Below, in pieces: positions 9,873-19,199 of a DNA stretch of 64,000 bases. Position numbers and translations under genes: made by a program. The notes beneath the pieces are model-generated. The model did not search any database and was not told the DNA's origin. It was given only the letters and a program-made list of their open reading frames with translations. Within the stretch, counting starts at the first letter, position 1; each line of letters begins with the position of its first letter. The DNA is taken from NCBI RefSeq assembly GCF_014851865.1, contig NZ_JACVAM010000001.1:868001-932000 (forward strand). The letters are read 5' to 3'. Source of the stretch: Pseudomonas sp. PDM16. Lineage in GTDB: Bacteria > Pseudomonadota > Gammaproteobacteria > Pseudomonadales > Pseudomonadaceae.

Positions 9873-10888
9873 ACGCCAGGCGGTGTGGTGCCGTTGCCGG
9901 CGGGTGCTGCTGGAGTCGGCGTCGCTGTATTGGCCGGGGCAGCTGGTTTGGCTGCTGCTGGCTTGGCGGCAGCCTTCGCCACTGGTTTCGCCGCCGGCTT
10001 TGCAACAGCGGGTTTAGCCGCTGCCGGCTTCTTCACTGCAGGCTTGGTTGTCGGCGTGGCCGCAGGCTTCGCGGCGGCTTTCGCAGCTGCCGGCTTGGCC
10101 GCTGGTTTTGCGGCGGGCTTGGCGGTGGGTTTCACTGCTGCTTTGGCACCCGGTTTTGCGGCCGGCTTGCTCGCCGGCTTGACCGCGGCAGTCTTGACCG
10201 GCGCTTTGGCTGTAGCGGGTTTGGCCGCTGGTTTTGCAACTGCCTTGGCCGCCGGTTTTGCGGCAGGTTTGGCCGCGCTTTTCGCAGCTGGCTTAGCAGC
10301 GGGCTTGGCTGCAGCCTTGGCGACTGGTTTTGCGGCGGCCTTGCTGGCCGGTTTGGCAGCAGGCTTGGTTGCCGGTTTCGCAGCAGGTTTTGCCGCAGGC
10401 TTGGCGACGGCTTTGGCAGCAGGTTTCACTGCGGCTTTCTTGGCTGCTGGCTTGGCTGCTGCTTTGGCATCAGGCTTGGCAGGAGTGCGGCTATCCAGTG
10501 CCTTGGCCGCAGCCTCGCTCACCTTGCCGACGCCTTGGGCCAGTTTCAGGCTTTCCTGGGCATCGCGCTTGAGCTGCACGATGTAGCTGCGCGTTTCGGC
10601 CTGGCGAGTCTTCAGGCCGGAGAGCAGGTCTTCCAGCTCGGCCACCGCGGCCTTGGCTTTTTCCTGGGCCTTGGCTTTGCCGGCCTTGGCTGCGCCTTGC
10701 AGCTTGGCGCGGCTGTCATGCAGCTTTTCCTGCGCCTTGACGCGTTGTTTCTCCAGCTTGGTCAGCATGCCTTCGGCGTCGACCAGAGCTTGCGCGCAGG
10801 CCTTTTCCAAATGTTCGAGCAGGCTATGGGAGAGTTGCTGGAGCAGATGCAAAGGGGTGCTTACGGACTTCTTATTGTTGGTCGGCAT
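9869..10888 (-). CDS. algP: Histone H1-like regulator AlgP
   Basis: A 339-residue protein. The first roughly 135 residues are a charged helical domain (LHLLQQLSHSLLEHLEKAC, KLEKQRVKAQEKL), followed by about 200 residues of Ala-Lys-Pro repeats (KPAA, KPAAK) like a histone H1 tail. AlgP (AlgR3) was described as affecting alginate gene expression in P. aeruginosa and presumably binds DNA non-specifically. The start ATG at 10888 begins MPTNNKKSVS; further upstream codons are in the promoter region. Long open frames on the opposite strand are mirror images of the repeat, not genes. Confidence 0.92.
   Translation of the reverse strand: MPTNNKKSVSTPLHLLQQLSHSLLEHLEKACAQALVDAEGMLTKLEKQRVKAQEKLHDSRAKLQGAAKAGKAKAQEKAKAAVAELEDLLSGLKTRQAETRSYIVQLKRDAQESLKLAQGVGKVSEAAAKALDSRTPAKPDAKAAAKPAAKKAAVKPAAKAVAKPAAKPAAKPATKPAAKPASKAAAKPVAKAAAKPAAKPAAKSAAKPAAKPAAKAVAKPAAKPATAKAPVKTAAVKPASKPAAKPGAKAAVKPTAKPAAKPAAKPAAAKAAAKPAATPTTKPAVKKPAAAKPAVAKPAAKPVAKAAAKPAAAKPAAPANTATPTPAAPAGNGTTPPGV
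9890..10480. repeat. Degenerate tandem repeat coding for KPAA units
   Basis: A roughly 590-base low-complexity tract inside algP built of 12-base units that encode Lys-Pro-Ala-Ala. Units vary at synonymous positions, so it is an imperfect repeat. Such tracts change length by slippage and recombination and are prone to misassembly. Confidence 0.85.
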
Positions 10889-11004
10889 GGCGTGCCTCCT
10901 AACGGACGTTGGTGCTCCCCATACTAGACGGCTGACTCGCCGGTCGCTAGCACCCATGCGGGCAACAGGCATAATCACCGGCAAATTCCGCGGAGAGTTT
11001 CATC

Positions 11005-11643
11005 ATGCTGCGTCATGTGTTGTTGCTGTTGTGCCTGCTTCCCGTCTTGTCGCCCGCCGCGCCCCAGGACGAGGACCTTGCATACAGCCTGGGTGCGCGA
11101 CTCGGTGAAAGACTGCGCAGCGAGGTACCCGACCTGCCACTCGATGCCTTGCTCCAGGGCCTGCGCCAGGCATACCACGGTGATGAATTGAGGCTTCCTC
11201 CGGAGCGTATCGATGCGCTGCTCGATGCCCATGAACAGCACATGGCCAACAGTCGTGAAGAGCAGGCGCGCATGGCCGAAGGGCGCTTTCTCTCCAGGGA
11301 AAAATCCCGGTACGGTGTCCGCGAACTGGAGAGTGGTGTGCTGGTAAGCGAGCTGCGAGCGGGCAGTGGGCGCAAGCCGCATGCAGGTAGCCGGGTGAAG
11401 GTGCTCTACCGCGGAGAACTGGCCGATGGCACTCTCTTCGATCAGAGTGAGGGACCTCAGTGGTTTCGTCTTGGCGCCCTGATTCCAGGCTGGCAGGCGG
11501 CCTTGCGGCAGATGCCGGTCGGCGCCCGTTGGCGCATAGTGATCCCTGCGGCTCAGGGGTATGGCGAGGAGGGTGCTGGTGACCTGATTCCGCCGAACGC
11601 AACGCTCGTTTTCGAGGTCGAGCTGGTGGATGTGGCCGATTGA
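11005..11643 (+). CDS. FKBP-type peptidyl-prolyl isomerase
   Basis: A 212-residue FklB/Mip-like isomerase. A signal peptide (LLLLCLLPVLSPAAP, cleavage near residue 19) sends it to the periplasm. An N-terminal dimerisation region (about 25-95) precedes the FKBP domain (about 110-208), with VKVLYRGELADGTLFDQS, LIPGWQAALRQMPVG and the AQGYGEEG loop. It catalyses proline cis-trans isomerisation during folding of exported proteins. The position between algP and algQ matches PA5254. A terminator follows at 11664. Confidence 0.93.
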   Translation: MLRHVLLLLCLLPVLSPAAPQDEDLAYSLGARLGERLRSEVPDLPLDALLQGLRQAYHGDELRLPPERIDALLDAHEQHMANSREEQARMAEGRFLSREKSRYGVRELESGVLVSELRAGSGRKPHAGSRVKVLYRGELADGTLFDQSEGPQWFRLGALIPGWQAALRQMPVGARWRIVIPAAQGYGEEGAGDLIPPNATLVFEVELVDVAD

Positions 11644-11663
11644 ATCGCCAGTGATCGGCCATG

Positions 11664-11691
11664 AAAAAGCCGCCTGACGAGGCGGCTTTTT
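11664..11691. terminator. Bidirectional intrinsic terminator
   Basis: An 11-base stem (AAAAAGCCGCC at 11664-11674, GGCGGCTTTTT at 11681-11691) with a six-base loop lies between the convergent FKBP and algQ genes. The A-run and T-run flanks make it able to work in both directions. Confidence 0.92.
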
Positions 11692-11707
11692 CTATATCGC
11701 GAGATAC

Positions 11708-12184
11708 TCAGAGTGGGGCGGCAGTGGCCTGGTGTTGGTGCGCATTGTGCAATACCTCGATCAGGCAGTCTTCCAGCTCGAAGCGCTCATGCAGCAGCTG
11801 GCCTAGACGTTTCAATTCGCTATTGAGGGAGGCTGCATCGCGGCAGTCGCCGTTGTCGCAGCGATCATTGAATGCCAGCGCCACCTCGGTGATGGCTTCG
11901 ATGCGCGGGTAGATTTGCTTGGCCAATTCGAGTCCGCGCTGGTCGCCGAATGCCTTGGCCTCGACGGTGAGCTGTTCGTATACCTCGAAGTGCCCGGCAG
12001 ACACATAGTCGACCAGAATCTCGCAGAAGCGCTGCACGTCCTGGGTGTTGGCGACGATACCTTGTGGCTTGTCGCAGAGCGCACCGAAGGCGCTGACCAG
12101 CTCATGACGTTCCTGCAGCCAGCGGTCGATCAGCTGGTGTACACCGCCCCAGCGTTCCTGGGCGTTCTGGCAGCTCTCGAGCAT
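11708..12184 (-). CDS. algQ: Anti-sigma-70 factor AlgQ (Rsd family)
   Basis: A 158-residue helical protein of the Rsd/AlgQ family that binds the housekeeping sigma factor RpoD and shifts RNA polymerase toward alternative sigma factors; in P. aeruginosa it affects alginate and siderophore gene expression. Typical stretches are [23 protein letters not shown] at the start and [20 protein letters not shown] near the end. The gene sits in the conserved algP-FKBP-algQ-dsbB order and converges on the FKBP gene across a shared terminator. Confidence 0.95.
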   Translation of the reverse strand: MLESCQNAQERWGGVHQLIDRWLQERHELVSAFGALCDKPQGIVANTQDVQRFCEILVDYVSAGHFEVYEQLTVEAKAFGDQRGLELAKQIYPRIEAITEVALAFNDRCDNGDCRDAASLNSELKRLGQLLHERFELEDCLIEVLHNAHQHQATAAPL

Positions 12185-12267
12185 GATGTCCTCACTTCCC
12201 TACTGGTGAATGCTGAATACGCCAGCCCCGAGACATTTTATTGTCAGCTCGCGGGTGCTCGGGGAGC

Positions 12268-12300
12268 GTCTCGCCGGAAACGGCGGATTAATGGCGAGAC
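12268..12300. repeat. Inverted repeat upstream of algQ
   Basis: GTCTCGCC at 12268-12275 pairs perfectly with GGCGAGAC at 12293-12300 across a 17-base spacer. It lies in the 179-base gap between dsbB and algQ, 84 bases upstream of the algQ start. It could be a dsbB 3' hairpin or an operator for algQ; no T-run supports a terminator. Confidence 0.5.
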
Positions 12301-12363
12301 TTGGGGCCAGAGTATGCCCACTCGGCGCAGGCATCAAGTCGTGGCTATCGGAAAGGCCACGCC

Positions 12364-12855
12364 TCAGCGACGGCGCAGCAACTGGAACAGTGCGAACACG
12401 ACCATGCCGATGAATGCCAACAGGCTCCATTCCGGTACGCTGAGGCCGAACAGCGTCCAGGTCACTTCCGCACAGTCGGCAGTACCGTGGAATACCAGGC
12501 GCACGATCTCCTGCAGCGGCAGGGCTTCCATCATGAACTCGAGACTGGGCAGACAGGCCTCCAGCTGGTCGGCCGGCACGCTCTGGAGCCATACCTGGCG
12601 TGCTGCAGTACCGGCGCCACCGGCAGCGAACAGCAGGGCGAGCACGGCATAGACCCGCTGGCCGGTGCGTGCCGGCCCATGGATGGCGGCGATCAGGCAG
12701 ACCAGCGCGAAGAGGATGACGAAGACGCGCTGGACTATGCACATCGGGCAAGGGTTGAGGCCGACCGCATGCTCCAGATAGAGGGCTCCGCCCATCAGGG
12801 CCAGGCAGCCAAGGAAGGCGAGCAGGAACAGGGTACGCGGGGTGGCCAGCGCCAT
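12364..12855 (-). CDS. dsbB: Disulfide bond formation protein DsbB
   Basis: Inner-membrane quinone-dependent oxidase of 163 residues that reoxidises periplasmic DsbA. Four transmembrane segments are visible. The first cysteine pair is Cys36/Cys39 in NPCPMC, followed by the conserved Gln-Arg (IVQR); the second pair is in LEACLPS and TADCAEV. The start chosen is the ATG at 12855 (MALATPRTL); a start seven codons upstream is possible. The position next to algQ matches dsbH/dsbB2 of P. aeruginosa. Confidence 0.92.
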   Translation of the reverse strand: MALATPRTLFLLAFLGCLALMGGALYLEHAVGLNPCPMCIVQRVFVILFALVCLIAAIHGPARTGQRVYAVLALLFAAGGAGTAARQVWLQSVPADQLEACLPSLEFMMEALPLQEIVRLVFHGTADCAEVTWTLFGLSVPEWSLLAFIGMVVFALFQLLRRR

Positions 12856-12976
12856 GGTAACTCCGATGCGGGGCAAGAAAGGCGCCTACGGTAGAGGAAA
12901 GCGGGGCGGGCTTTCAAGGCGCGGGTAGGCGCCCTGTCAGTGGCAGGGCGCCGCACGTCCGGCCGGCGGCTGTCCG

Positions 12977-14209
12977 CTAGTGCGATGGTTGAGGCAGTTG
13001 AGGCAGGCGCTGGCCCTGCAGCACCTGCATCTCCTGCATCAGGCGGTTACTACCCTCGATATCCCCCTGGCTGGCCAGCAGGCGGGCGAGCTCGGCGCAG
13101 GTTTCGGCGCTACGAGAAAACTCCAGGCTTACTTCGAAATACTCTCGAGCCTTGCCCCAGAGTTCATTCTGCAGGCAGAGCCGCCCAAGGCTGAGTAGCA
13201 AGATTGGGTCTTGCGGGTGCTGTTTGAGCAGGCCTTCGGCCGTCTGTAGCTGGCGAACCGGGTCACGTCCCCGCAGTTGCCCATACAAGCGAATCAGGCG
13301 TGCGTCGTAACCCTGCTTGAGTGCCTTGCGCAGTACCTCCTCGGCCTCCTCCTGAGCGCCGAGTGCACGCAGTTGTGCGGTATAGGCCAGCAGCAGGTCG
13401 ACGTCTTGACGCTGCGAAGAGGAGAGCGATTGCCAGGCAGCGGTAAGTGGCTGCAGGGAAAGCTCGCCCTGATCCATTCCGCTTTCTCCTGCATGCTGCA
13501 GGCGGGCGGTCCACACCTTGCGCTCCAGTTCGACCAGCGCCTCGCCATCCAATACCTTGGACTTTCTCAGCTCCGGTAGCAGATCGAGCAGGGCCGCCCA
13601 GTCACCGTGCTCGGCCAGCGTACGCTGCAGTTGCTCCAGCACTAGGTGGTGGCGGGGGTGGCGCTCGCGCATGGCCTGCAGGGTATCCAGCGCGCCATTC
13701 AAGTCGCCCCACTCACGCTGTAGCTCGGCGTGGGTCAGCGCGACGGCCAGTTCGGCCTGAGGCTGGCGCCGCAGGGCGCGCTCCAGCAATTCCTCGCTTT
13801 CCTCCCGACGCCCCAGCCTGCTGGCGGCTCGGGCGGCCCCGAGATAGAACATCAATGGTTGGCGCTCGCCTTCGGCAGCCAGACGCAGGTGGCGCACCGC
13901 ACGCTCCCAACGTCCCTCGATCAGGTCCATGAGCCCCTTGTCCGCAGCTAGCTGCAGGCGTCTTCCTCGTTGCCGGCGCGACCATGGGTTGAGCAATCCA
14001 CCGGATGCCAGTAGCAGTCTTACAAGCCAGCGCAATGTCCAGATCGCCAGCAGGACGAAGGCGATCAGGAACAGGAACACCCACAGACTGGACTCGTAAC
14101 GCAGGCCCTTCCAGGCGATCAGCACGTAGCCGCTGTGCTCTGCGATGGCCAGGCCCAGCGCGGTGGCAGCGGCCACCACCAGAACCAGAAGCAGGACGGC
14201 ACGAATCAT
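12977..14209 (-). CDS. hemY: Haem biosynthesis-associated TPR protein HemY
   Basis: A 410-residue membrane-anchored protein. Two N-terminal transmembrane helices (about residues 1-22 and 38-62) are followed by a long cytosolic or periplasmic TPR-like helical region (about 95-400). It belongs to the gamma-proteobacterial HemY family, which is unrelated to Gram-positive protoporphyrinogen oxidase; its precise task in tetrapyrrole synthesis is not settled. The ATG at 14209 overlaps the hemX stop by four bases. It is last in hemC-hemD-hemX-hemY. Confidence 0.93.
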   Translation of the reverse strand: MIRAVLLLVLVVAAATALGLAIAEHSGYVLIAWKGLRYESSLWVFLFLIAFVLLAIWTLRWLVRLLLASGGLLNPWSRRQRGRRLQLAADKGLMDLIEGRWERAVRHLRLAAEGERQPLMFYLGAARAASRLGRREESEELLERALRRQPQAELAVALTHAELQREWGDLNGALDTLQAMRERHPRHHLVLEQLQRTLAEHGDWAALLDLLPELRKSKVLDGEALVELERKVWTARLQHAGESGMDQGELSLQPLTAAWQSLSSSQRQDVDLLLAYTAQLRALGAQEEAEEVLRKALKQGYDARLIRLYGQLRGRDPVRQLQTAEGLLKQHPQDPILLLSLGRLCLQNELWGKAREYFEVSLEFSRSAETCAELARLLASQGDIEGSNRLMQEMQVLQGQRLPQLPQPSH

Positions 14210-15342
14210 TGCCCATCCTCCTCGATTGCCTCGATACCTGGCTCGTGTTCCGCCTCGGCATCAGGCAGCAGCTCGGCAGCCTCGCGGCGTTTTAGGTAGG
14301 CCTGCAGGCCGCTCAGGGCGTCGTCCAGCTTGGGCATGCTGGCGACGACCTTCTGCTCGCTCAGCTCGCCGATGCGCTTCTGCATGGCCTGCACAGCCTG
14401 ATTGTCGCGATCGAAATAGCTGTCCAGCACTTCGCTGGCCGAGGTCAGGGCCTGACGATAGACCGCCTGATCGCCGTTCAGCGCCCCCCACTGGGCCTGT
14501 TCCAGCGCCAGTGCCAGGGTCAGGCGCACCTGCGCCAGACTCTGTCCTGCCAGTTGTGGGCGCACATCCTGGTCGGCGTGGAGATCGATGCGCACGTAGC
14601 GTGACAGCTCCTGCCAGAGCTCATCCCAGCGACTGCTGTCGCTGGCGTTGGCGCTGCTCGGCACCTCGGCCGGCAGGATATATTCGGGGGCCAGCATCTG
14701 CAGTTGAGCAACCTGGCCACGCAGGGCGGCCAGTTGCAGGAACAGGCCGCTGCGATCCACCTGTGGCAGGCTGCGCAACGCCTCCAGCACCTTGATCAGC
14801 TCGCCGCGGGCTGCGAAGGCCTGTGGATCATTCTGAGCCCGAAGGATATCTTCGGCGCCCTGCACCAGTGCCACGGCACTGTCCACGTCCTGCAGGGCAG
14901 ACAGGCGCAGCATGGCCAGGCGCAGCAAGTGCTCGGCCTCGGCCAGGCGCCAGTCCTGGCGACTCTTGCCGAGTACGCCGGACAGGTCCTGTGCCAGCCG
15001 CTGCTGCTCGCCCTGCACGCTCACCAGCAGATCGCGCTGGGTCGCCAGCTCGCTCGCGGTGGGCAAGCCAGCCAGGCGTTTGGCGACATGTTCTTCGCTG
15101 GCCTTTATACGTGCCTGCGCCGCCTCACCGGCCTGCTGGAACTGCGCCAGCTGCTGAGTCGCCTGTTCCTGTTGCTGGTGCAATTGCCAGGCGCTCCAGC
15201 CGCCCGCCCCCAGTGCAGCCAGGCCGATCAGCAGTGCCAGCCAGGCCGGGCCATTACTCCGGGCCTTGGGGGCGGCGACCTGCGGCTGGTCGATCTGAGT
15301 TTGCGGGCTTTGTTCGCCGATCTGCGGGGCTGTTTCGCTCAC
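14206..15342 (-). CDS. hemX: HemX-family membrane protein
   Basis: A 378-residue protein annotated in relatives as uroporphyrinogen-III C-methyltransferase, though methyltransferase activity is doubtful for this family. A short Pro/Gln-rich cytosolic tail and one transmembrane helix (about residues 33-53) are followed by a coiled coil (about 60-100) and a helical periplasmic domain. The start is GTG at 15342, supported by the strong AAGGAAGGA ribosome binding site just upstream; the frame beyond it lies in hemD. It is translationally coupled to hemY. Confidence 0.9.
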   Translation of the reverse strand: MSETAPQIGEQSPQTQIDQPQVAAPKARSNGPAWLALLIGLAALGAGGWSAWQLHQQQEQATQQLAQFQQAGEAAQARIKASEEHVAKRLAGLPTASELATQRDLLVSVQGEQQRLAQDLSGVLGKSRQDWRLAEAEHLLRLAMLRLSALQDVDSAVALVQGAEDILRAQNDPQAFAARGELIKVLEALRSLPQVDRSGLFLQLAALRGQVAQLQMLAPEYILPAEVPSSANASDSSRWDELWQELSRYVRIDLHADQDVRPQLAGQSLAQVRLTLALALEQAQWGALNGDQAVYRQALTSASEVLDSYFDRDNQAVQAMQKRIGELSEQKVVASMPKLDDALSGLQAYLKRREAAELLPDAEAEHEPGIEAIEEDGQ

Positions 15343-15356
15343 GTGTCCTTCCTTTG

Positions 15357-16139
15357 CTAGTGGGCCGGCGCCGGGTGGGCGCGCAGGGCCTCCAGAACAG
15401 CCGCAGCACTGGCGCCGCGACAATCGATGACCTGCCGTGCACCCGCCGCACGGGCCATGTCGGCCACTCGCGGGCTGGGTACCAGCAAGGGTAGCCGAGA
15501 CAGCTCTTCCCAGGCGCTGGCAGCCAGTTGGCGGAGGTTGTCCAGGCCTTGTGCGCTGCTGACCAGCAATGCATTGAGGTGCGACTCTTCAACTACCCGT
15601 GCCAGCGTACCGGCAGGGTATTGAGGCCGTACACGGCGATAGAGTTCCAGATAGTCTACTGCTACGCCACGTTGGCGCAGGGTATCAGCGATCAGCTCGC
15701 GACCACCCTCGCCACGCATGATCAGCACTCGAGGGTTCGGGACCAGCAATGCGCTGGTCAACTGTGGCAACGCCAGCAGCGCCTCGCTGTCATCACCCTC
15801 GCTCGGGCAACAGGCGCGCAGACCGTGTGGTTGCAGGAACTGGTCGAGTACCCGGGCGGTGGCAGTGCCGACGCTGAACCAGGCCAGATTGGCTGGTGGC
15901 TGCTGGCGGTGGCGCATGAGCAGTTCGAGGCCCAGGCGTGCCGCAGTCTTGCTCACCACGACCAAGGCGCTGTAGTGCTCGAGGTCGAGGATAGCGGCGC
16001 GTTGCTCAGGTATTTCTGCCAGCGCCTCGGTCGCCAGCAAAGGGAGGCTGCGGCTGAACACTCCTGCCTCGGCCAGCGTGGCGGCCAGAACCTCGCACTC
16101 GGCAGCGGGGCGGGTCAGCAGCAGGCGCCAACCCGTCAC
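15357..16139 (-). CDS. hemD: Uroporphyrinogen-III synthase
   Basis: A 260-residue cytosolic enzyme that closes and inverts ring D of hydroxymethylbilane to give uroporphyrinogen III. It is a poorly conserved family; recognisable parts are [11 protein letters not shown] at the start, the [11 protein letters not shown] segment, [17 protein letters not shown] and YRRVRP in the middle. Its ATG at 16139 overlaps the hemC stop by four bases, so the two sequential enzymes are coupled. Confidence 0.93.
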   Translation of the reverse strand: MTGWRLLLTRPAAECEVLAATLAEAGVFSRSLPLLATEALAEIPEQRAAILDLEHYSALVVVSKTAARLGLELLMRHRQQPPANLAWFSVGTATARVLDQFLQPHGLRACCPSEGDDSEALLALPQLTSALLVPNPRVLIMRGEGGRELIADTLRQRGVAVDYLELYRRVRPQYPAGTLARVVEESHLNALLVSSAQGLDNLRQLAASAWEELSRLPLLVPSPRVADMARAAGARQVIDCRGASAAAVLEALRAHPAPAH

Positions 16140-17068
16140 TCGGCAGCGGCCTCGCCGTAGACCGCCTTGAGGATGGTTTCCGCACCCTGGGCCAACAGTT
16201 GCTCGGCCACCTGCACGCCGAGCACTTCGGCATCGCCGCCACGACCTTCAGCGCGCAGCAGCAGCTCGCCATCGGGCTGTCCGACCAGGCCGCGCAGCCA
16301 CAACTGGTCGCCTTCGAGCAGCGCATAGCATGCAATCGGTACTTGGCAGCCGCCATTGAGGCGCTTGTTCAGCGCGCGTTCGGCAGTGACGCGGATGGCT
16401 GTCTCGGCATGGTGCAGTGGCGCCAGCAGGGCGTGAATCTCGCTATCCGCACTTCGGCACTCGATACCGACGGCGCCCTGGCCGCCTGCCGGCAGACTGT
16501 CGTCGACGCTGATGGAGGAGCGGATGCGTTCCGAGAAGCCCAGGCGGATCAGGCCGGCGGCGGCGAGGATGATGGCGTCGTACTCGCCGGCGTCCAGCTT
16601 GGCCAGGCGGGTGTTCACGTTGCCACGCAGGAACTGGATCTTCAGGTCCGGGCGGCGCGCCAGCAGCTGAGCCTGGCGGCGCAGACTTGAAGTGCCGACC
16701 ACGCTGCCGGCCGGCAGGGCATCTAGGCTGTCGTAGGTATTGGAGACGAAGGCGTCGCGCGGGTCTTCGCGCTCGCAGATGCAGAACAGGCCGAGGCCTT
16801 CGGGGAAGTCCATCGGCACGTCCTTCATGGAATGCACGGCGATGTCGGCCTCGTTCTCCAACAGAGCGGTTTCCAGCTCCTTGACGAACAGTCCCTTGCC
16901 ACCGATTTTCGCCAGGGGTGCATCGAGCAGCTTGTCACCGCGACTGACCATGGGAACCAGGCTGACTTTCAGCCCGGGATGGGACTCTTCCAAGCGGGCT
17001 TTGACATATTCGGCCTGCCACAGGGCCAGGGCGCTCTTACGGGTGGCGATGCGAATTTCGCGGGGCAT
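16136..17068 (-). CDS. hemC: Porphobilinogen deaminase (hydroxymethylbilane synthase)
   Basis: A 310-residue cytosolic enzyme that condenses four porphobilinogens into hydroxymethylbilane. The dipyrromethane cofactor is attached at Cys241 in the [11 protein letters not shown] motif; the catalytic Asp lies in the HSMKDVP segment. The start is the ATG at 17068 ([10 protein letters not shown]); codons upstream belong to the intergenic region. It leads the hemCDXY operon and lies 95 bases after algR, where a TATCAT hexamer on the minus strand near 17099-17104 could be a promoter -10. Confidence 0.97.
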   Translation of the reverse strand: MPREIRIATRKSALALWQAEYVKARLEESHPGLKVSLVPMVSRGDKLLDAPLAKIGGKGLFVKELETALLENEADIAVHSMKDVPMDFPEGLGLFCICEREDPRDAFVSNTYDSLDALPAGSVVGTSSLRRQAQLLARRPDLKIQFLRGNVNTRLAKLDAGEYDAIILAAAGLIRLGFSERIRSSISVDDSLPAGGQGAVGIECRSADSEIHALLAPLHHAETAIRVTAERALNKRLNGGCQVPIACYALLEGDQLWLRGLVGQPDGELLLRAEGRGGDAEVLGVQVAEQLLAQGAETILKAVYGEAAAE

Positions 17069-17163
17069 GGGCAATTCCAGAAAAACGGACTGCCAGGGAT
17101 GATAACAGGATGGCCAGCACACGCCCGCAGGCACAATCGCCGCAGGGAGTGCCGGCCTCCACG

Positions 17164-17913
17164 TTACAGGCTATGCATCAGCTTGCGCACGCCGGCGACA
17201 TGGCGCCGGCTGACGGTCAGGGCGTCCGGGCCGAGGCCCTTGAGATAGAGCTGGAAATGCCCCAGTGGTGTGCGCTGCAGGCGCTCGATGCGCTCGCGAG
17301 CCACCAGGGCATTGCGGTGGATGCGCACGAAGCGATCACCGAACTCGTCCTCCAGCGCCTTCAGCGGCTCGTCCAGCAGCACCTCGCCACCTTCGTGGCG
17401 CAGGGTCACGTACTTGTGATCGGCGATGAAGAAGATCACCTGCTCCAGCGGAATCAGCTCGATGCCCTTGCGGGTGCGCGCGCTGATATGGCTGCGCGGG
17501 CCGGCGCCATTATCACCGCCGGAGGGGCGCGTAAGAGCGGCGAGCTGCACCCGGTTGGGCCGCTCGGCCTTCTTCAGCGCGGCAGCCAGAGCCTCCGGCC
17601 GAACCGGCTTGACCAGATAACCGACGGCGCTGACGTCGAAGGCCTCCAAGGCGAATTCATCATGCGCGGTGCAGAAGATCACCGCCGGCGGCGCCTCGCG
17701 CTCGCACAGCTTGGCCGCTACCTGCAGGCCATCGAGGCCGGGCATGCGGATATCCAGCAGGACCACGTCCGGCCGCAAGCTGTCGATCAGCGTCAGAGCC
17801 TCTTCACCATTGCTGGCCGAGGGCTCGAGGATACGGTAGCCATCGAGTTCACCGACCATGCGGGCCAGTCGCTCGCGGGCAAGGGGTTCGTCATCGACGA
17901 TCAGCACATTCAT
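17164..17913 (-). CDS. algR: Response regulator AlgR (LytTR type)
   Basis: A 249-residue two-component regulator. The receiver domain (1-120) has the phospho-acceptor Asp54 (LLDIRMPG) and the acidic pair in LIVDDEP. The C-terminal LytTR DNA-binding domain (about 140-245) includes [14 protein letters not shown] and [18 protein letters not shown]. In P. aeruginosa AlgR controls alginate, type IV pili (fimU-pilVWXY), rhamnolipid and other virulence traits. The ATG at 17913 overlaps the algZ stop by four bases. Confidence 0.97.
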   Translation of the reverse strand: MNVLIVDDEPLARERLARMVGELDGYRILEPSASNGEEALTLIDSLRPDVVLLDIRMPGLDGLQVAAKLCEREAPPAVIFCTAHDEFALEAFDVSAVGYLVKPVRPEALAAALKKAERPNRVQLAALTRPSGGDNGAGPRSHISARTRKGIELIPLEQVIFFIADHKYVTLRHEGGEVLLDEPLKALEDEFGDRFVRIHRNALVARERIERLQRTPLGHFQLYLKGLGPDALTVSRRHVAGVRKLMHSL

Positions 17914-18992
17914 ATTGCTCGGGCTTCCTGCATGAGTCTCGAACAAGGATAGCGTAGACAGGTGAAGTGGCGCCCGTCACGGCGGTCCACGCTGAGACTC
18001 GCGCCGGGGCCGAAAAGTGCCGCCAGTCGCGCGTCGATATTCACCAGGGCCTGTTGGGTCCCGCGTGACGGTTGCTTTTCGTGGCCTTCCTGAAAGGGGT
18101 TGCTCACACAGAGCTGGAACACCCCGTCGCGGTAGTCCGCCTCGATCCGTACCAGCCCGCCCTCGATGCGCGGCTGGATGCCATAAATGAGGGCGTTCTC
18201 CAGCAGCGGCTGCAGGGTCAGCTGGGGGATCGGCAAGTCCGTCGGCACGTTTTCCACCTGCCAATCCAACTGTAGCCGTTCGCCGAGCCGATAGTGTTCG
18301 ATCGACAGATATCGTTTGGCCAACTCCAGCTCATCGCCCCAGCTCACCAGGGTGCCAGGCTTGGCGAGGCTGGCGCGAAACAGGTCGGACAGGTCGAGCA
18401 CCGCCTGCTCGGCCTTGTGCGGATCGATTGCTACCAGACTGGCGATGCTGTTCAGGCTGTTGAACAGGAAGTGCGGCCTGATGCGCGCCTGCAGTGATTC
18501 GATGCGTGCCTTGAGCTCGGCCTGTTGCTGGCGACGCCACTGACTCTGCAGATAGAAGTAGCGCAGTAGCAGCGCTGACATGATCAGTGCGATCAGTGCG
18601 TGGCGCAGATACAGATTGACCTCGCCGTCGCGCGGGAGTGGGCCGCCTAGCTCGAACTGGTCGGCCACCGCCGTACAGCCGAGCGTCAATGCAACCACCA
18701 GCACGCAGCACAGCCCGCCAGCCACTGCAGCCCGCAGCCGTGCCAGTAGTGGACGCAGGCTGCACAGCAGGGCGGCTGAGAGCAGCACGATCCACTGCAC
18801 GAACAGCGAGGTCAGCGCCAGGCGCACCCAGTTGAAGCCTGGCTGCATGGGCTCGGACAACACCAATACCATGACCAGCAGCTCGGCCAGCAGCACCAGG
18901 CTGAGCAATGCCTCGGGCTCGCACAGCTCTGGCAGGAAGAAATCGTCATTCGGGGCGAGTCGACGCCCCTTGGTGAGCCTGGTGATTTTCAT
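17910..18992 (-). CDS. algZ: Atypical sensor histidine kinase AlgZ/FimS
   Basis: Membrane sensor of 360 residues and partner of AlgR. About four hydrophobic segments occupy residues 28-150. The His_kinase (LytS-like) domain carries the phospho-acceptor candidate His174 in RPHFLFNSLNS, followed by LTLQPLLENALIYG. As in other FimS proteins the usual G-box motifs are weak. The start is the ATG at 18992. The gene is divergent from argH across 207 bases, the arrangement known from P. aeruginosa. Confidence 0.95.
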   Translation of the reverse strand: MKITRLTKGRRLAPNDDFFLPELCEPEALLSLVLLAELLVMVLVLSEPMQPGFNWVRLALTSLFVQWIVLLSAALLCSLRPLLARLRAAVAGGLCCVLVVALTLGCTAVADQFELGGPLPRDGEVNLYLRHALIALIMSALLLRYFYLQSQWRRQQQAELKARIESLQARIRPHFLFNSLNSIASLVAIDPHKAEQAVLDLSDLFRASLAKPGTLVSWGDELELAKRYLSIEHYRLGERLQLDWQVENVPTDLPIPQLTLQPLLENALIYGIQPRIEGGLVRIEADYRDGVFQLCVSNPFQEGHEKQPSRGTQQALVNIDARLAALFGPGASLSVDRRDGRHFTCLRYPCSRLMQEARAI

Positions 18993-19199
18993 CCGCGCAG
19001 TTTCCTTGTGTGCGCCCTCGGGCGGCAAGCCAGAGCTCTCCAGCCGGGCCAAAACGGGGGCCCAAATGCCACCTTCCGCTGAAAACTGTGACGGGCGCGA
19101 CAGATCGGCTCAGCGTCGGTTTTCCCGGCAAGGCTGTTATTATCGGCGCACTTCGTCCGTTTCGCAGGCGCCGTGCCTGCCTTGTCCGCGAGTTCTGCC

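Noticed and set aside
9890-10480. Repeat tract considered as a CRISPR-like array
   Set aside because: Units are 12-base codon repeats without spacers and lie in frame inside algP.
9614-10927. Long open frames on the plus strand over algP
   Set aside because: They are mirror images of the KPAA repeat and read as Gly/Arg/Cys-rich nonsense; the minus-strand frame matches AlgP.
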